A program made the translations under genes and the position numbers. The notes beneath the pieces are model-generated. The model ran no database searches. It worked only from the letters and a program-made list of their open reading frames with translations, and was not told the DNA's origin. DNA of 18,583 bases, from assembly GCA_030754475.1 (NCBI GenBank), contig JASMAE010000234.1:1-18583 (forward strand). The letters run 5' to 3'. Positions 7,047-13,876 of this stretch are shown in pieces; position 1 is the stretch's first letter; every line of letters begins with the position of its first letter. The DNA is from Rhodospirillales bacterium (GTDB taxonomy: Bacteria; Pseudomonadota; Alphaproteobacteria; Rhodospirillales; JASLLV01).

Positions 7047-8459
7047 CTAGTCCGTGGGCGGCGCGATTGCGTGCCAATCGGTCAAGGACTGGTAGGCGTG
7101 CGCGGCCGCCAGCAACCGGGCCTCGGCAAAGGGCCGTCCCACGAGCTGGAAGGCGACCGGAAGGCCCGCGTCCGCGAACCCGCATGGAACGCTGATGGCG
7201 GGCAGGCCGAGATAGTTGATGTGGCGCGTGCAGCGCCCGATCCGGCGGATGATCTTCTGGATGTTCTCAGGCCCCCCTGCGGTCGATTCGGCGATGGTCG
7301 GAACCGGGATCGAGACCGCCGGCAGATGCACCATGTCGGCACCGGCGAAGGCTTGTTTCAGGAAATCCTCGAGGATCGGGCCGCGCAGCAGCATCGCTTC
7401 GCAATAGCGCGTTCCCGTATAGAAGAAGCCCGGCTCGGTCCTGGTGCGGACCTGGTCGGAGTAGTCCTCGGGCCGGGTCTTCATCCAGCGGCTGTGCACG
7501 GTCGCCGTCTCGACCTCGCGGAGCACGTGCTGGACGTCGTCGATCAGCGCCATATCGGGAACTTCCGTCTCCACCGTTTTCGCGCCGGCCTCGCGCAGGA
7601 CCTTGAGGCTTTCGTCCAGCGCCTCGGCGACGGCGTCCGAGACGTCGTCGTAGTACCAGTTGCGGGGCACCGCGATCGTGGCGCCATCGAGGCCCTTCGC
7701 CAAGCCCGCCTCGTAGTCGGGAACCGGCTCGGCGCGGGTCGTCGGGTCGCCCGCGTCGATGCCTGCGATCACCGAGAGCATGCGCGCGCAATCGGCCGCC
7801 GTCCTGGCGAGCGGGCCGACGGTGTCCATGGACCACGAAAGCGGCATGACCCCGGCCCGGCTGACCAGCCCTTGCGTCGGCATCAGCCCGACAACGCCGC
7901 ACATGGCCGCGGGCAGGCGGACCGAGCCCCCGGTATCCGAGCCCAGCGCCGCCGGCACCAGGCGCGCGGCGACCGCCGCGCCGGATCCGCTCGACGAGCC
8001 GCCGGTCACGTGCTCCGTGTTCCACGGGTTGCGGCAGGGTCCGAAGTGATCGTTGTGGCCGGTGGGGCTGCGCGCGAACTCGGACAAGTGCAACGCCGCG
8101 ACGTAGACCGCGCCCGCGTCCTCGAGGCTCGTGAGCACGCTTGCGGTATGGTCGGGAACGAAGTCGCGGGTGATCTTGGCGCCACAGCTCACCACTTTCC
8201 CTGCTCGGAACAACAAATCCTTGTGGGCCATCGGGACGCCATGCAGCGGCCCCTCGATCTCGCCCTTGGCCCGGGCGCGGTCGGCGGCGCGAGCAGCTTC
8301 AAGCGCGTCGTCTTCCTCGAGCCGGATCACGCAGTTGAGAAGCGTTCCCCGCTCTTTGAGCCGGCTCACGGTCGCGGCCGTCGCCGCTTCGGACGTGACC
8401 TCGCCCGCGGCGATTGCCGTTGCGGTTTCGATCAGGCTGAGGTTGGCCAAGTCCGTCAT
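7047..8459 (-). CDS. Amidase-signature family hydrolase
   Basis: The protein has 470 residues, the normal length for GatA/AtzE/FAAH-like amidases. The Ser-cisSer-Lys triad is visible: Lys80 in GVPMAHKD, the cis-Ser in TGGSSSGSGAA (Ser155 or its neighbour) and the nucleophile Ser179 in GSDTGGSVRLPAA. The C-terminal part has GLPAISVPCGFADAGLPV and FQLVGRPFAEARLLAAAHAY, both typical. Family members hydrolyse C-N amide bonds of varied small molecules or Gln for tRNA amidation; eye inspection cannot set the substrate. It is not the housekeeping GatA, as no gatB or canonical gatC is adjacent. The start is ATG 8459, overlapping the stop of the 65-aa gene in ATGA, so translation is probably coupled. 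The open frame extending further upstream overlaps that gene and is not protein-like. It ends the minus-strand three-gene operon. Confidence 0.93.
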   Translation of the reverse strand: MTDLANLSLIETATAIAAGEVTSEAATAATVSRLKERGTLLNCVIRLEEDDALEAARAADRARAKGEIEGPLHGVPMAHKDLLFRAGKVVSCGAKITRDFVPDHTASVLTSLEDAGAVYVAALHLSEFARSPTGHNDHFGPCRNPWNTEHVTGGSSSGSGAAVAARLVPAALGSDTGGSVRLPAAMCGVVGLMPTQGLVSRAGVMPLSWSMDTVGPLARTAADCARMLSVIAGIDAGDPTTRAEPVPDYEAGLAKGLDGATIAVPRNWYYDDVSDAVAEALDESLKVLREAGAKTVETEVPDMALIDDVQHVLREVETATVHSRWMKTRPEDYSDQVRTRTEPGFFYTGTRYCEAMLLRGPILEDFLKQAFAGADMVHLPAVSIPVPTIAESTAGGPENIQKIIRRIGRCTRHINYLGLPAISVPCGFADAGLPVAFQLVGRPFAEARLLAAAHAYQSLTDWHAIAPPTD

Positions 8460-8653
8460 CGGATCGAATCCCGCTCGCGGAGAAGGACGCGCAGGTAATC
8501 GGCGGGCGCGGCGTCGACGGCGAGGCGCTTCGCCTGCTCCTGGACGCACGCGTTGGCGCGTTCCACGGTGGCCACCAGGCGCTTGAGGCGGTCGGCGTCG
8601 GTCGGAAGATTCTGGATGGATTCGGCAATATCACTCAGGGTTTCGGTCTTCAC
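8456..8653 (-). CDS. Unrecognised 65-aa protein, translationally coupled to deacetylase and amidase genes
   Basis: It encodes 65 residues from GTG 8653: MKTETLSDIAESIQNL, then a long charged helix DADRLKRLVATVERANACVQ to about residue 46, then APADYLRVLLRERDSIR. I do not recognise a family. It looks like two or three amphipathic helices, with no signal peptide or membrane segment. Its GTG overlaps the deacetylase stop (GTGA at 8653-8650) and its own stop overlaps the amidase start (ATGA at 8459-8456), so three genes are chained by 4-nt overlaps. Amidase-signature enzymes GatA and AtzE each need a small helical partner (GatC, AtzG) encoded beside them. Size and position suggest a similar role here, but I cannot see the DUF4089/AtzG or GatC consensus. 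An independent function is equally possible. Confidence 0.75.
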   Translation of the reverse strand: MKTETLSDIAESIQNLPTDADRLKRLVATVERANACVQEQAKRLAVDAAPADYLRVLLRERDSIR

Positions 8654-9564
8654 CGCGACTCTCCTTGCTTGCCGATCTCGGCCATGCCTTGCTTGCCGAT
8701 CTCGGCCTTGAACCAGTCCAGGATCTGCTCGCCGGTCCAGAATACGACACCGTCGTGCTTGGCGAAGTAGGCGAGCATCTCCTCGAAGTAACGGATCCGG
8801 TGCGCCGCGCCCGAGACGTAGGGGTGCACGCCGACCGCCATCACCCGGGCCGAGGCCTTGGATTCGGCATACAGGCGATCGAAGGCGTCGACGGCGCGCC
8901 GCATCAGCCCGTCCGAGGGCTGCATGTGCGACACGTTGACGGTGATGTCGTTGATCTCGACCGTATAGGGGATCGAAACGATGGGCCCGTGCGCGGTCTC
9001 CACCATGATCGGCTGGTCGTCCAGGATCCAGTCGGCGAAGTATTCGAGCCCGGCCTCGGCCACGTAGTCGAGGGTATGGTAAGTCTGGCTGCGGCCCGGC
9101 CCCAGCCAGCCGCGCGGGCGTTTGCCCGTGAACTCCTCGATGATCTCGACCGAGCGGCGGATCATCTGGCGCTGGTCCTCGATCTGCGAGATCGGCATCT
9201 GCACAACGCAGTGCGCCATGAACTCCCAGCCGGCGTCGCGCGCGGCCTGCGGCACCGCCGGGCAGGTCTCGCAGACGCCCGCGTTCAAAGAAAGCGTCGG
9301 CGTGATCCCGAGTTTCGCGAAAGCGTCGCGAAGCCGCCAGAACCCCACCCGCATCCCGTATTCGTGCCACGTCCAGTTGGGAAAATCGGGGATTTGCGCC
9401 ACCCCCATGGGCGGACCCGAGGCGTGGCGCGCCATGGCCCGCGTGATCTCCCATTCCTCGACGTTGACCACCGGCCAGACCACCAGCGTGGCACCGTCCG
9501 GGAGCGCGAGCGGCGGGCGCTCGGCAATGGCGGAGTACGCGATGCGCTCTCGGGGATGCTTCAT
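8650..9564 (-). CDS. Polysaccharide-deacetylase (NodB)-fold hydrolase, PuuE/cyclic-imide-hydrolase-like
   Basis: The protein has 304 residues of the polysaccharide deacetylase superfamily, in the cytosolic branch with PuuE allantoinase and cyclic imide hydrolase. There is no signal peptide. WPVVNVEEWEI at 30-40 replaces the secreted enzymes' TFDDG motif. FMAHCVVQMPIS (115-126) holds His118. TGKRPRGWLGPGRSQTYHT covers 146-164, then YFADWILDDQP (175-185), HGPIVSIPYTVEIND (192-206), AVGVHPYVSG with His247, and FWTGEQILDWF. This pattern is common in genes lying beside amidases, so hydrolysis of a cyclic amide, imide or ureide rather than a polysaccharide is likely. ATG 9564 has GAAGGA 6-11 nt upstream, and the frame extending upstream is not protein-like. 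The C-terminus is lengthened by a tandem duplication giving EIGKQGMA twice. It is first gene of the minus-strand operon, divergent from the DapA-like gene over 185 bp. Confidence 0.88.
   Translation of the reverse strand: MKHPRERIAYSAIAERPPLALPDGATLVVWPVVNVEEWEITRAMARHASGPPMGVAQIPDFPNWTWHEYGMRVGFWRLRDAFAKLGITPTLSLNAGVCETCPAVPQAARDAGWEFMAHCVVQMPISQIEDQRQMIRRSVEIIEEFTGKRPRGWLGPGRSQTYHTLDYVAEAGLEYFADWILDDQPIMVETAHGPIVSIPYTVEINDITVNVSHMQPSDGLMRRAVDAFDRLYAESKASARVMAVGVHPYVSGAAHRIRYFEEMLAYFAKHDGVVFWTGEQILDWFKAEIGKQGMAEIGKQGESR
8663..8710. repeat. 24-bp tandem duplication at the 3' end of the deacetylase-fold gene
   Basis: Two consecutive 24-bp units (8663-8686 and 8687-8710) share their first 21 bases exactly, starting CCTTGCTTGCCGATC on the plus strand. 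Being a multiple of three, the duplication keeps the frame and makes the protein end AEIGKQGMAEIGKQGESR. Perfect identity over 21 bp suggests a recent slippage event or an assembly artefact. Confidence 0.85.
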
Positions 9565-9749
9565 GGCGGGTCCTTCGCGCTTCGTATAAGCGGGCAGGCG
9601 GAAACGCCGAAGGCTAGCCCCAGCGGCTCTCGCGAACAAGGCCGCCGAGCCGCCGGGCGCAAGCGCGCCCACCCCTTGCGTCGCGGCCCGCGCGCGGTCT
9701 TAATACGCGGGCGGGTCTTGAGTGCGCGCGAATTCGCGGAGGAAACTCC

Positions 9750-10670
9750 ATGGACAGAACGACGGTGGACTGGCACGGCCCCTTCACCGCGGTGGTCACG
9801 CCGTTCGATGCCGACGGCGCCATCGACGAGAACGGCTTTCGCCGCAACATCGAAAACCTGGTCGCCCAGGGCGCGGGCGGCGTGGTCGCCAACGGCTGCA
9901 CGGGCGAGTTTTGGGCCCAGACCACCGAAGAGCGCAAGCGCGTGCTGGCGCTGGCCGTCGAGGCGGCGGCCGGGCGAATTACGGTGATCGGGGGCACCGG
10001 CGCGATCCGCACCCCCGACGTGATCGAGCTGACGGCTTACGCCCGTGAGGTGGGCTGCGATGGCGTGATGATCATCCCGCCCTACTTCGTGAAACCGTCT
10101 GTCGAAGACGTCATCGCGCATTACGAGGCGGTCTCGGACGCGGTCAAGATCCCGGTAATGCTCTACAACCTGCCGTCGCTGTCGTTCGACCTGACGCCCG
10201 CCCTCGTGCGGCGGCTCGCCGACGTCGAATGCGTAGTTGCCATCAAGGACAGTTCCTTCGACTTCAACAACTTCTACTTGACCCACGTGCTTGCCGGCGA
10301 TCGCATCCGCATCCTCATCGGGCCTTCGACCATGTTCGGGATCGCGGCCATGAAACTGGGCGCCGAAGGCTGGATCGACACCTACTCCAACGTCTGGCCG
10401 GAGCTCACCATCGGGCTGTTCCGCGCCATCGAATCGGGCGACGACGAGGCGGCGGCGCGCCTCCAGCGCACCGGGCTCGAGTTCCGCCTGTTCCTGGACG
10501 GCCAGGACCGCAACATGTACTGCGCCACCAAGGCGGCCATGAACATCCGCGGCCTTCCGGGAGGCTACCCCCGGCTCCCGCTCAAGCCCCTCGCCGAACC
10601 GCACTTGACCGAGCTCCGCGACGGCCTCGCCCGGTTCGGCGTAGGCACGCTGGACGCGGCCGCCGAGTAG
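9750..10670 (+). CDS. Dihydrodipicolinate synthase (DapA)-family lyase/aldolase
   Basis: The protein has 306 residues and is a class I aldolase TIM barrel of the DapA/N-acetylneuraminate lyase superfamily. The Schiff-base lysine is Lys166 in VVAIKDSS, and the catalytic tyrosine is Tyr139 in PVMLYNLPS. The GTTGE pyruvate-carboxylate loop appears as NGCTGEFWAQTTEERKRVL (48-66), with Cys for the first Thr and Trp after GEF. This differs from housekeeping DapA (GTTGES) and argues for a catabolic aldolase. GLPGGYPRLPLKPL near the C-terminus is usual for non-DapA members. Substrates in this family are 2-keto acids that release or take up pyruvate, or related aldehydes; which applies here is not visible. 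GGAGGA sits about 7 nt before ATG 9750. It leads the plus-strand set and is divergent from the deacetylase-amidase operon. Confidence 0.92.
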   Translation: MDRTTVDWHGPFTAVVTPFDADGAIDENGFRRNIENLVAQGAGGVVANGCTGEFWAQTTEERKRVLALAVEAAAGRITVIGGTGAIRTPDVIELTAYAREVGCDGVMIIPPYFVKPSVEDVIAHYEAVSDAVKIPVMLYNLPSLSFDLTPALVRRLADVECVVAIKDSSFDFNNFYLTHVLAGDRIRILIGPSTMFGIAAMKLGAEGWIDTYSNVWPELTIGLFRAIESGDDEAAARLQRTGLEFRLFLDGQDRNMYCATKAAMNIRGLPGGYPRLPLKPLAEPHLTELRDGLARFGVGTLDAAAE

Positions 10671-10715
10671 GCCTCACCAGGGCCGCGAGCGCGATCGGCT
10701 GCCCGGAGAGCACCC

Positions 10716-11399
10716 ATGTTGATCGAAATGGCGCCGCTCGCGCCGAAGGACCGTTACAAGCTGATCGCCGGCTTCATCGTGCCGCGGCCAATCGCGCTGG
10801 TGACGAGCCGCAGTGCGGCCGGCGTCGACAACGCCGCGCCCTTCAGCGCCTTCAACTACATGGGCGAGGACCCGCCGGTGATCGTGCTCGGGCTCCAGGT
10901 CCACGGCGCCCAATCGGTGCACGCCGGCGAAATCAAGGACACGACGAAGAACATCCACGAGACCGGCGAGTTCGTCGTCAACCTCGTGGACGAGGCGATC
11001 GCCGAGCGCATGAACGTCTGCGCCGTCGACTTCCCGCCCGAGACCAGCGAGACCGACGCCGCCGGCCTCACGCTCGCGCCCTCGGTCGCCGTCGCGCCCG
11101 CCCGCATCGTCGAATCGCCGGTCGCCATGGAGTGCCGCCGACTGGCGGCGCTCGAGTTCGGCTCCTTCCGCCAGGTGGTGGTCGGCGAGATTCTGTGGAT
11201 GCACGTGCGCGACGAGCTGATCGACGACGACACCCTCACCATCGACGCGGCCGCGTACAGCCCGGTCGGGCGGCTGTTCGGAAGCCTCTACGTTCGCACC
11301 AACGACCGCTTCGAATTGCCGATGATGCGCTACGCCGAGTACCTCGAGAAAGGCCCGGCCCGCATCCGCGACGCGGACAAGCCGGGTGAACGGCGATGA
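10716..11399 (+). CDS. Flavin reductase-like domain protein (FMN-binding split-barrel)
   Basis: The protein has 227 residues and matches the flavin-reductase-like (DIM6/NTAB) family. The opening DRYKLIAGFIVPRPIALVTS (residues 12-31) is the family hallmark, followed by NAAPFSAFNYMGEDPPVIVL (39-58), KDTTKNIHETGEFVVNLV (74-91) and VGEILWMHVRDELI in the second half. Such proteins bind FMN. Some supply reduced flavin to two-component monooxygenases, while many have no assigned partner. No monooxygenase component is seen in this window. The ATG at 10716 has GGAGAG about 6 nt upstream, 45 nt after the DapA-like stop. Its stop overlaps the next gene's ATG (ATGA, 11396-11399), which couples it to the FAD oxidoreductase. 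Electron or flavin supply to that neighbour is possible but unproven. Confidence 0.9.
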   Translation: MLIEMAPLAPKDRYKLIAGFIVPRPIALVTSRSAAGVDNAAPFSAFNYMGEDPPVIVLGLQVHGAQSVHAGEIKDTTKNIHETGEFVVNLVDEAIAERMNVCAVDFPPETSETDAAGLTLAPSVAVAPARIVESPVAMECRRLAALEFGSFRQVVVGEILWMHVRDELIDDDTLTIDAAAYSPVGRLFGSLYVRTNDRFELPMMRYAEYLEKGPARIRDADKPGERR

Positions 11400-12592
11400 T
11401 CGCCGACACCGATGTGCTCGTGGTCGGCGGCGGCATCATGGGCTGCGCGCTTGCCTACTATCTGGCGCGCGAGGGCGTGGAGGTCGCCGTCATCGACCGC
11501 CACGACTTGAACACCCAGGCGTCGGGAACCAACGCGGGCTCTTTGCACGTCCAGATCCTTTCCCATTGGGCGCGGGTCGAGGATCCGGACGCGATCGCCG
11601 CCACCCAGCGGCCGCTGCCGATCTACGTCGAGGCCATCGAAGTCTGGCGCGCACTTAGCCATGAGCTCGACTGCGACATCGAGTTCAGCGCCGAGGGCGG
11701 ATTCATGGTCGCCGAGACCGACGAAGAAATGCGCCTCTTGGAGCGCAAGTCGGCGCGCGAGCGCGAGTGCGGCGTCGATTCGCGCGTCGTCAGCGGAAAC
11801 GAGCTTGGCGCGCTCGCACCCTACTTCTCCGACGCCGTGATCGGCGCGAGCTTTTGTCCATACGAGGGCAAGGTGAACCCGATCCTCGCGACCCCGGCGC
11901 TGGCGCGCGGCGCCGAGCGCGCGGGCGCGCGCTTCTTCCGCCACACCGAGCTTCGGGCGCTCGCGCGGAACGGCGACGCCTTCGAAGCCGAAACCAGCCG
12001 TGGTCGGATCCGCGCACGCCGCGTGGTCGTCGCCGCGGGCGCGTGGTCCGGCGAGGTCGCGGCGATGGTGGGCGTGGAGCTTCCGGTGAACCGCCGGGCG
12101 CTCCACATGAACGTGACGGAAACGGCGGCGCCCCTCGTCCCACACTTGATCCAGCACATGGGACGGCGGCTGACGCTCAAGCAGGCGTCCGACGGCTCCA
12201 TGATCGTCGGCGGCGGCTGGCCGGCGGACGAGGATTCCGACGCGGCCAACCCCCGGGTGCTTCGGTCCAGCATCGCGGGCAATCTCTGGGTCGCGGCGCG
12301 CCTGGTGCCACAGCTCGCCGAGCTGCGATTGCTCCGCACCTGGACCGGCTTCATCAATATCATAATCGACGGAAGCCCCGTGCTCGGCCCCGTGCCCGGA
12401 TTGCCGGGACTCTTCGTCTCGCTGGCCTCGGTGGGCTTCACCAGCGGGCCGCTCTGCGCGCGCCTTGTCGCCGAAACGATCCGCGGCGTTGCCCCCTCCA
12501 TGGACATCGCCCCCTTCTCGATCGAGCGCTTCAAGGTCGGTGTCGCCAGCGCCGCAGTATCCACCTTCTTCGAGCACTCGCCGACGTTGTAA
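11396..12592 (+). CDS. DAO-family FAD-dependent oxidoreductase (glycine/D-amino acid/opine oxidase-like)
   Basis: The protein has 398 residues of the D-amino-acid oxidase/sarcosine oxidase beta superfamily. The FAD-binding Rossmann motif is VLVVGGGIMGCALAYYLARE (8-27), with acidic-end VAVIDRHD and TNAGSLHVQ after it. EGKVNPILATPALARGAERA matches the substrate-domain entry of this family. RRVVVAAGAWSGEVAAM is the second FAD-contact strand, and GPVPGLPGLFVSLASVGFTSG near the C-terminus is the conserved flavin-closing segment. Enzymes of this type oxidise the C-N bond of glycine, D-amino acids, sarcosine or opines, passing electrons to oxygen or to a membrane or partner protein. The ferredoxin-like subunits of opine or hydrogen-cyanide complexes (OoxA, HcnA/B) are absent, so it may act alone or with the preceding flavin protein. 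ATG 11396 overlaps the flavin-reductase stop. Confidence 0.92.
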   Translation: MIADTDVLVVGGGIMGCALAYYLAREGVEVAVIDRHDLNTQASGTNAGSLHVQILSHWARVEDPDAIAATQRPLPIYVEAIEVWRALSHELDCDIEFSAEGGFMVAETDEEMRLLERKSARERECGVDSRVVSGNELGALAPYFSDAVIGASFCPYEGKVNPILATPALARGAERAGARFFRHTELRALARNGDAFEAETSRGRIRARRVVVAAGAWSGEVAAMVGVELPVNRRALHMNVTETAAPLVPHLIQHMGRRLTLKQASDGSMIVGGGWPADEDSDAANPRVLRSSIAGNLWVAARLVPQLAELRLLRTWTGFINIIIDGSPVLGPVPGLPGLFVSLASVGFTSGPLCARLVAETIRGVAPSMDIAPFSIERFKVGVASAAVSTFFEHSPTL

Positions 12593-12622
12593 AGGGACGG
12601 GCGTCGCAAGCTTCTCGCAGCT

Positions 12623-13549
12623 TCAGGGCATGCGAGGGGACCTCTTGTCGGCATCAAGACGTAAACGCCACTGCCCGGACCGTCCTTCCCTTAGCGCCAG
12701 AAGGGCGTTGGCGAGGATGGCGCCAAGTACCAGCGCGCCGCCTGCGAGCGCCCGCACGCTCGGCACCTCACCGACCCCGAGCCAGGCCCAAAGCGGCCCC
12801 AGCACGGTCTCCAAGAGTGCCATCAGGGCGACCTCGGCGGCCGGCGCGGTGCGCGCGCCGGCAATGAAGAGCGTCAGCGCCAAGGGCAGGACCACCAGCC
12901 CGAGAAGCGCCAGGATTCCGAGATCGTGTGCACCGACCGCGGCCGGTGAGGCGAACGGCAACAGCAATGCCGCTCCCGCGAAACCCGACAGACAAACCGC
13001 ACCCGACATGTCGCGCGGCCCGGTGGTGCGCAAAATCACCAGGTTCAAGGCCTGCATCAGCGCCGCCGTCATGGCCATCAGATCGCCGATCCAGTTTCCG
13101 GTCCCCAGCGATTCGGCGAAGATGACGACGATGCCGGAAAACGCTACGGAGATTGCGATCCAGGTCCTCAGCCGCACCCGCTCGCGGATCAGCAGCCAGC
13201 CGAGCACCGCCGCGAACAGCGGCATGGTCGCAATGATCACCAGTGTGTTGGCGACCGTCGTATTCAGGATTGCGCCGACGAAGGCGAAGTTGCTGACCCC
13301 CATCAGCACTGCGGACGCGGCACCGGCGCGGCCCGCGCCCCGCCACAACCCAAACAGTCGGCCCCGGTAGCGAAACGTCAGCAAGACCGCGAGGCTGAGC
13401 CAGGTAAGGAGCGAGCGGTAGAAGATAATTTCCCACACGTCCGCGTCCCGGATCAGGCGCAAGAGCAGCGCATCGGGACTGATCACAATCATGCCGGCCG
13501 CGGAATACGCGAGTCCGTGCGCGTGGCGGCTTTGCGGGCTTGGATCCAT
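12623..13549 (-). CDS. EamA/DMT-superfamily transporter
   Basis: The protein has 308 residues with about ten hydrophobic segments in two EamA-type halves (about 10-140 and 155-285), as expected for inner-membrane drug/metabolite transporters. Examples are the segments around WLSLAVLLTF, VANTLVIIATMPLFAAVLGW, TWIAISVAFSGIVVIFAES, LALLGLVVLPLALTLFIAGA and ALAGGALVLGAILANALLAL. MPLFAAVLGWLLIRERVR is the typical end of the first half. GARTAPAAEVALMALLETVLGPLWAWL is the typical second-half block. Substrates range from amino acids to nucleotide sugars and cannot be read off. ATG 13549 is chosen because it keeps the first membrane segment complete. The Shine-Dalgarno is weak (GGATGG about 12 nt upstream). 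It converges on the FAD oxidoreductase and could move its substrate or product. Confidence 0.9.
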   Translation of the reverse strand: MDPSPQSRHAHGLAYSAAGMIVISPDALLLRLIRDADVWEIIFYRSLLTWLSLAVLLTFRYRGRLFGLWRGAGRAGAASAVLMGVSNFAFVGAILNTTVANTLVIIATMPLFAAVLGWLLIRERVRLRTWIAISVAFSGIVVIFAESLGTGNWIGDLMAMTAALMQALNLVILRTTGPRDMSGAVCLSGFAGAALLLPFASPAAVGAHDLGILALLGLVVLPLALTLFIAGARTAPAAEVALMALLETVLGPLWAWLGVGEVPSVRALAGGALVLGAILANALLALREGRSGQWRLRLDADKRSPRMP

Positions 13550-13876
13550 GGGGTTTAACCATCCGGGCGGCAGGGGCGCGGCTAGGGGCGCGTGCGGGGC
13601 CGGCGAGGATAGCGCCCCCCCCCGCGCGGGCCCCCCCCGAGGCGGAGGCGCGCGCCTTATCCGTGGAGTAGGCTCCAGCCCGCAACCCCACCCGGCCCCT
13701 CCAAGGGAACCATTCCGTGGGTGGGTGGGCAAGGGTTGGGACTGGTGCGATTCCATGCCGACGAATAACGATCGAGGCGAGGGAATTCTGTTGCCGGGGC
13801 GTGACCAGCAAGCCTACGCTTGCGGATCATCATTCGACCGAGCCACTCAATCGCCGCAGATCATAAGAGAGTCGCT
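13550..13876. other. 327-bp divergent intergenic region with repeat, C-runs and a small hairpin
   Basis: No gene is convincing here, although an open frame extends upstream of malic enzyme to an ATG at 13820. It contains a run of nine C at 13615-13623 and eight C at 13631-13638 flanking CGCGCGGG, then repeat copy B (13651-13730). A perfect 6-bp inverted repeat GCAAGC-CTAC-GCTTGC lies at 13808-13823. The promoters for the EamA gene (minus) and malic enzyme (plus) must lie here, but I see no clear -35/-10 pair. Confidence 0.6.
13651..13730. repeat. Intergenic repeat, copy B (structured, about 80 bp)
   Basis: This is a gapless partner of 3751-3830, offset by exactly 9,900 bp. CCCACCC at 13687-13693 can pair with GGGTGGG at 13719-13725. 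The A13690-T13722 pair replaces the G3790-C3822 pair of copy A at the aligned positions, a compensatory change that supports a real stem. Core invariant blocks include GCCCGCA, CCCGGC, CCAAG and TCCGTGGG. It lies between two divergent genes, the EamA transporter and malic enzyme, on the same strand sense as copy A. Confidence 0.7.

Noticed and set aside
7071..8498. 475-codon open frame antisense to the amidase
   Set aside because: It is the GC-driven complement of a clear amidase gene; its translation is His/Arg/Gly-rich with no motif.
8665..9987. 440-codon plus-strand frame antisense to the deacetylase-fold gene
   Set aside because: No domain signal, and it continues through the divergent promoter region into the DapA-like gene out of frame.
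11330..12577. 415-codon open frame antisense to the FAD oxidoreductase
   Set aside because: Shadow of a gene with clear FAD motifs on the plus strand.
13808..13823. Perfect inverted repeat GCAAGC-CTAC-GCTTGC as an operator
   Set aside because: Short and unsupported by a second copy or a nearby regulator gene; noted only within the intergenic entry.
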